From Batillaria attramentaria (taxonomy: Eukaryota > Mollusca > Gastropoda > Batillariidae): a stretch of 64,000 nucleotides of DNA. The stretch is from assembly GCA_018292915.2 (NCBI GenBank), contig JACVVK020000145.1, positions 605,001 through 669,000 of the forward strand, in the 5' to 3' direction. Positions 60,401 through 64,000 of the stretch are shown here, piece by piece (within the stretch, counting starts at the first letter, position 1; each line of letters begins with the position of its first letter). The notes below the pieces were generated by a model. That model searched no databases and was not told the origin of the DNA. It saw only the letters and a program-made list of their open reading frames with translations. A program made the translations under genes and the position numbers.

Positions 60401-61425
60401 AATTACGTAGACATGGCACACTGGCCTACAGTCTAATTACCATCCAGACTTAACTAAAACTAATATAAGTACATGATGAATGCATTCAAGGTCCATTTTA
60501 AGGCTTTGGTGTCATTAAATTTTCAGAGAACTAAGGCCTCCAGGCGTCACAATCATTTTATTTCATTTCCACGTATTCATAACATCATTACACCGGTGAC
60601 CACACTACTTTGCTAACTATCTACTTTTAAGCATAACCGACGACATATTTGTCATTTTGACATAATAAACGACCTGAATTTGAATATCTCTACACTGATG
60701 CTGATATCGGTTGATATCACACCTGCAGACGATCAAATATCGGGTGATGTTAAACCTGCAGAGGATCTATATCAGGTGATATCATACCTGTAGAGTATCT
60801 ATATCGGGTGATAGCATACCTGCAGAGGATCTGTCCATTGCGAAGCTTCTTCTCCACCTCAACGGCCCCAGAGCCAATGTCCTCACCAGTCAGTTGCTGG
60901 ATCCACTGTCGCACCTCGTACTCTGCCCCGGAGTCGTACTTGGCCATCACCTGCAATGATCAACATAATTTATGCATCACGTGACCGTCTGTGAGATTGA
61001 TTTGAAAATGTAGCGTAGAGAAGGCGTGGGTTGTCATAAAAGCAGCTGAACGTGATTTGGCATACCTCTCCGACTGACGTGGGGCGGGGGGCCGGGTGGG
61101 GGGGGGGATTGTACGTTGGGGTTCAATGTTTCTTATTAATCGAAAAAAAAACTTCCCAAACAGGCCAGCAAGCGAATTCATGCGCTCACAAGTACAAACG
61201 CGGTTTTAAATGAGACCGGCTGACTCAAGTGATGTAAGTCAGCCATGCTGTTTATACTATGTTCGTTCGGAGAGCTACCTTGCGGCTTCAGCCTGGTTCC
61301 ACAGACAGAGAGAGAGGGGGGAGGAGGGGGGCGGGGGGGGGGGGCAGACAGACAGACAGACAGAGATATTCCGGCAGTACGCAAAAAAAATCAATTACCT
61401 TCTTTCGGTAATATTCCATCGCCAT
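56245..61425 (-). CDS. Calponin/transgelin-like actin-binding protein, CH domain + 7 repeats
   Basis: Five exons: 61399-61425 (MAMEYYRKK), 60820-60950, 59746-59842, 57925-58062 and 56245-57132. They give 426 residues with consistent phases and GT-AG introns. Residues about 12-125 form one calponin-homology domain (EYEVRQWIQQLTGE, KKLRNGQILCRLAQ, ADLFEGRNMAMVISTILQFG). From about residue 163 there are seven calponin-like repeats (GLQAGSNKGASQAGMSMG form) at 39-residue spacing. The last is divergent (NLQYGSNQGANQQGMSYGG), followed by RRDIMGK and the stop. In this family the CH domain aids signalling or regulation and the repeats bind and stabilise F-actin in smooth or obliquely striated muscle. 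Vertebrate calponins have three repeats, transgelin one; multi-repeat forms are known in molluscs and nematodes. The start fits the family's short N-terminus. Confidence 0.93.
57160..57435. repeat. Intron 4 simple repeats: A-run, (GGTT)n, (GT)n
   Basis: A-run at 57169-57188, GGTT repeats at 57214-57254, and (GT)n/(GC)n at 57341-57432. Confidence 0.95.
57699..57871 (-). mobile_element. tRNA-derived SINE in calponin intron 4
   Basis: Full-length SINE. The exact 15-bp direct repeat cagttaatcagaaga at 57684-57698 and 57872-57886 is its target duplication. It ends 53 bp from the exon at 57925. Confidence 0.93.
58063..59745. other. Calponin intron 3
   Basis: Mostly unique sequence with a G-run near 58414-58428. 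No nested gene is recognised. Confidence 0.6.
60690..60830 (-). repeat. Tandem copies of the exon 2 splice donor
   Basis: The exon 2 end plus donor (gatcctctgcag|gtatgctatcac) is repeated downstream in the intron. Donor-like GTs follow 60820, 60788, 60756 and 60723, at a period of 32-33 bp. The rest of this intron (59843-60690) shows no gene. Confidence 0.8.
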
Positions 61426-62300
61426 TGTGGCTGTCTAGTGTATGTCTCACGCAGTGACTGTGCATAAACAGTTCATAAACTGTCAACTAAATCCCATCCT
61501 CGTGTCACTACCGTAGTTCTCAGAAATCACAACACACGCATTGTCGGCAGGTCCAATTCAGTACAAATGTCACGGCGGTCACATGTTTTTCCTTCTAGTC
61601 ACTGATAAAGTACGACTGTCAGTATTCAACACGAAAGCCTATACGCTGGGTTCACTCTACCTAACTTGCCTATCCTGCATTTCTGCCATTACTGACTGAC
61701 ACCGAGTTTTCTTTCCGCGTCGGTATACGACTGTCACAGTCTCTATAAAATGTGATTAGGAAATGCCAACGCAAGCATCCTGCAATCGGCAACCACACTA
61801 TTCGTCGCTACAATCTCAGTCCACCCCCCGGCCTACACTGACTGACTGAGTTTTCAGTTAAATTCAGCTAGCGTGAGCATGCCACGGCACGAAAGTTACC
61901 CAGCAGGCCTATCCTCCTATCCTGGTTTCTACTACACACAAGGTCTTTCATTCCTCGTCAGTATACGGCCACTGTTTCACAAGTATTATTAGGAAATGCC
62001 AAAACTGTACCCGGCAACCACGCTCTCTTCTACACTGACAAACCTACACAACTTTACAACCGCTACACTGACTGGGAGTTGAGGAACTTCAGCCCAGCGT
62101 GCGGAAAGCACGTAAGTTCCGTGCAAGACTGGCCTGTCAAGCGGCGGAGGGTGTAAACTACGAAGCTCGAACTAAGCCACTCACGCCCCGCGTAAGATTT
62201 AGACGATTGGTTTGATATTAATTTCCGAGTCAGTTGCGTGGTGGTTAAGTGTAATGGCGATTAGAAAACTGGTGCTGTCTCGAGAAGAAGATTAGGTTTG
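61426..62300 (-). promoter_or_regulatory. Likely promoter/5' region of calponin gene, with diverged tandem duplication
   Basis: Two related units at about 61660-61820 and 61895-62060 share gcctatcct, cgtc(g/a)gtatacg, ttaggaaatgcca and ggcaaccac. A TATA-like tctataaaat lies at 61741-61750 on the plus strand. No clear minus-strand TATA or CArG box was seen. The transcription start is unknown. Confidence 0.35.
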
Positions 62301-62301
62301 G

Positions 62302-62303
<2 letters not shown>

Positions 62304-62348
<45 letters not shown>
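62304..62348. repeat. (GT)n microsatellite
   Basis: Pure GT. The interval 62350-63320 holds a tttgtttgtttg run (62980-63020) and the ttgtttcca hairpin at 62761-62792, with no gene recognised. Confidence 0.95.
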
Positions 62349-62353
<5 letters not shown>

Positions 62354-63326
62354 TTCCTTTTACAAATGCGGATTCAAGTGCAGCATTGTATAAAAATAAA
62401 AATAACAAGATGGCCACCAGCCCAATATGTTGTTTCCATTCAGTGACCTGTTGTCGTCGTGGTCGTTGTGTCACGTATGCTGCCCGCGCGCACACGTACG
62501 CAAGCTGTCTGACATCAGGCATGTTGACACAAAGAAAGTACATGTACTAGAAACCCTTTCCGTGCCTCTTTGCGCTCGCAAAACCCCAAACACTGACATG
62601 ATGAGGTCGTGTTAGCTCGCATAGCTGGTTGACGTCACTAACTTTTTGACGTATGCGAGGTTCTACATGGGTGAATGAATTCTTGTAACAAAGTCGTTCC
62701 CCTTTGACAGAGTCAGTTGCTTCCCGCAGGCCTGAATGACAGGAAAAATCAGCCCGTTTTATGATGTTGTTTCCATCACTATGGAAACAAAATAAAAATT
62801 GCTGGTAGTGACTGCAGCAGCAAAAAGTACTAAAAGTACTTTCGTTCCCTTTGCACCATTATAATTTAATAGCAACAGAAAACAACTGCTGAGATCCGGG
62901 AATGCAATTAGAAAAGAGTGAAAGCTAAATTCAGTTACGTTCGGCAACTAAAGAACAGTTAACCGTTTTTTCGTTGTTGTTGTTGTTTGTTTGTTTGTTT
63001 GTTTGTTTGTTTGTTTGTTGTTTATTTTAGTCTGTGTGCTGAAATATAATCATCTCATAATCAAACGTTTCCATTCATCCGTTGTAACTTTCCACACAAA
63101 TGGGTATGCCAATGTCGCTGAATATTACTTCCCAAATTCCGTGAGTTTTACTTCGTCTGTCGACGAAACTTTTAGTGGTTGCATCCTGTTTCCGTGGAGC
63201 CATGAGATTTACTCGCCATAGTTTGGCGGCAGTGTGTGTTTCCCCGGGGTTTGGGGCTTGTAGCGATGGCGGTATTTTGTACGACTGTGAATGTGGGAAA
63301 CTGATAAGAACCACTTGTTACGAGAG

Positions 63327-63329
<3 letters not shown>

Positions 63330-63396
<67 letters not shown>

Positions 63397-63408
63397 GTGT
63401 GACTGAAT

Positions 63409-63473
<65 letters not shown>

Positions 63474-63490
63474 TGCGCGTGTGAGTGAAT

Positions 63491-63533
<43 letters not shown>

Positions 63534-63545
63534 CGAGCGCGCGTG
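63330..63545. repeat. Three (GT)n(GC)n blocks
   Basis: GT/GC blocks at about 63330-63400, 63411-63480 and 63492-63545. Each is followed by gtgtgactgaata, gtgtgagtgaata or similar, forming a higher-order ~80-bp repeat. Confidence 0.9.
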
Positions 63546-63913
63546 TCAGTGTGCGTGCAGCGTGTGTTTCAAGTGTTTGGTTTTCTTTAGTTTCCTTCTT
63601 CCTGTACACGCTGGCCTAATTACACCAAAACAAGAAGGAAATTTAATGTCCAGGTCAAAAGAATGTAACTGACGCAACTCCATTTAAAATTTTCGTCACA
63701 GTCGGCAGGGAGCTAGATGAGTCATCATGATTACAAGGTCAGTTAGAAGGCTATAACAAGGCTATTTCGCCACATTGCGTGAACTAGATTCACTGCTCTT
63801 TGTTTAGTAACATGTCTGCCTTTGCTTTTTTTTTTTTTTTTTTTAATAGTGTCTGTTGGGTGTAGGTGTGAATTGACTGCGGCGTGCTTATCATTCTCGC
63901 TGTCTGTTCCGTC

Positions 63914-64000
63914 GGGGAGCCGGGGTGGCCGAATGGTAGAGCGTTGGACTTCTAATGCTCGGGTCGTGAGTTCGATCCCGGCTGGGGCCAAATATCTGTG
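63914..64000 (+). mobile_element. tRNA-derived SINE, cut by window end
   Basis: Head of the main SINE family (ggggagccggggtggccgaa, B-box gagttcgatcc) up to gccaaatatctgtg. Confidence 0.88.

Overview
The window is nuclear DNA from an invertebrate animal, most likely a marine gastropod mollusc. The signs are spliced genes with GT-AG introns, a molluscan-looking tRNA-derived SINE family (at least six copies), non-LTR retrotransposon remnants, very dense (CA/GT)n microsatellites, and a muscle-type calponin with seven calponin repeats. The species call is an inference. No bacterial, viral or organellar genes were seen.

The main architecture is a direct segmental duplication. Copy 1 runs from the window edge to about 18,552. 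It is split by about 10 kb of repeats (1,491-11,520) that copy 2 lacks. Copy 2 runs from about 40,773 (it may start earlier) to 52,412. Each copy carries, in divergent orientation, 5' exons of a TRRAP-like gene on the minus strand and a complete four-exon type II membrane glycosyltransferase gene (GT32-like, DXD motif) on the plus strand. Both glycosyltransferase copies are open and differ by several amino acids. TRRAP copy 2 has a pair of compensating frameshifts in one exon, and its next exon is cut by an 830-bp repeat, so it is probably a pseudogene. TRRAP copy 1 leaves the window.

The two copies act as natural empty and filled sites. Copy 1 holds an 84-bp perfect palindrome flanked by TTAA. 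Copy 2 holds a 984-bp foldback element whose ends are arrays of seven 16-bp units, a 1.8-kb insertion, and a 0.38-kb insertion.

18,553-40,772 is mostly repeats: SINEs, a 5'-truncated LINE reverse transcriptase (about 23.94-24.94 kb), an integrase-protein C-terminal fragment (about 29.4-29.9 kb), a 40-bp E-box minisatellite (31.26-31.83 kb), a TGACGTCA-bearing tandem repeat (33.1-33.5 kb), a degenerate ~145-bp repeat rich in TCAAGGTCA (34.6-36.5 kb), and two weak candidate exons. 52,413-54,900 is repeats and microsatellites. From about 54,960 to 61,425 lies an intact five-exon calponin/transgelin-like gene on the minus strand, followed by its likely promoter and more microsatellites. A SINE starts at 63,914 and is cut by the window end.

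The glycosyltransferase would act in the Golgi and the calponin on actin. Nothing in the sequence links these genes functionally; they are neighbours only.
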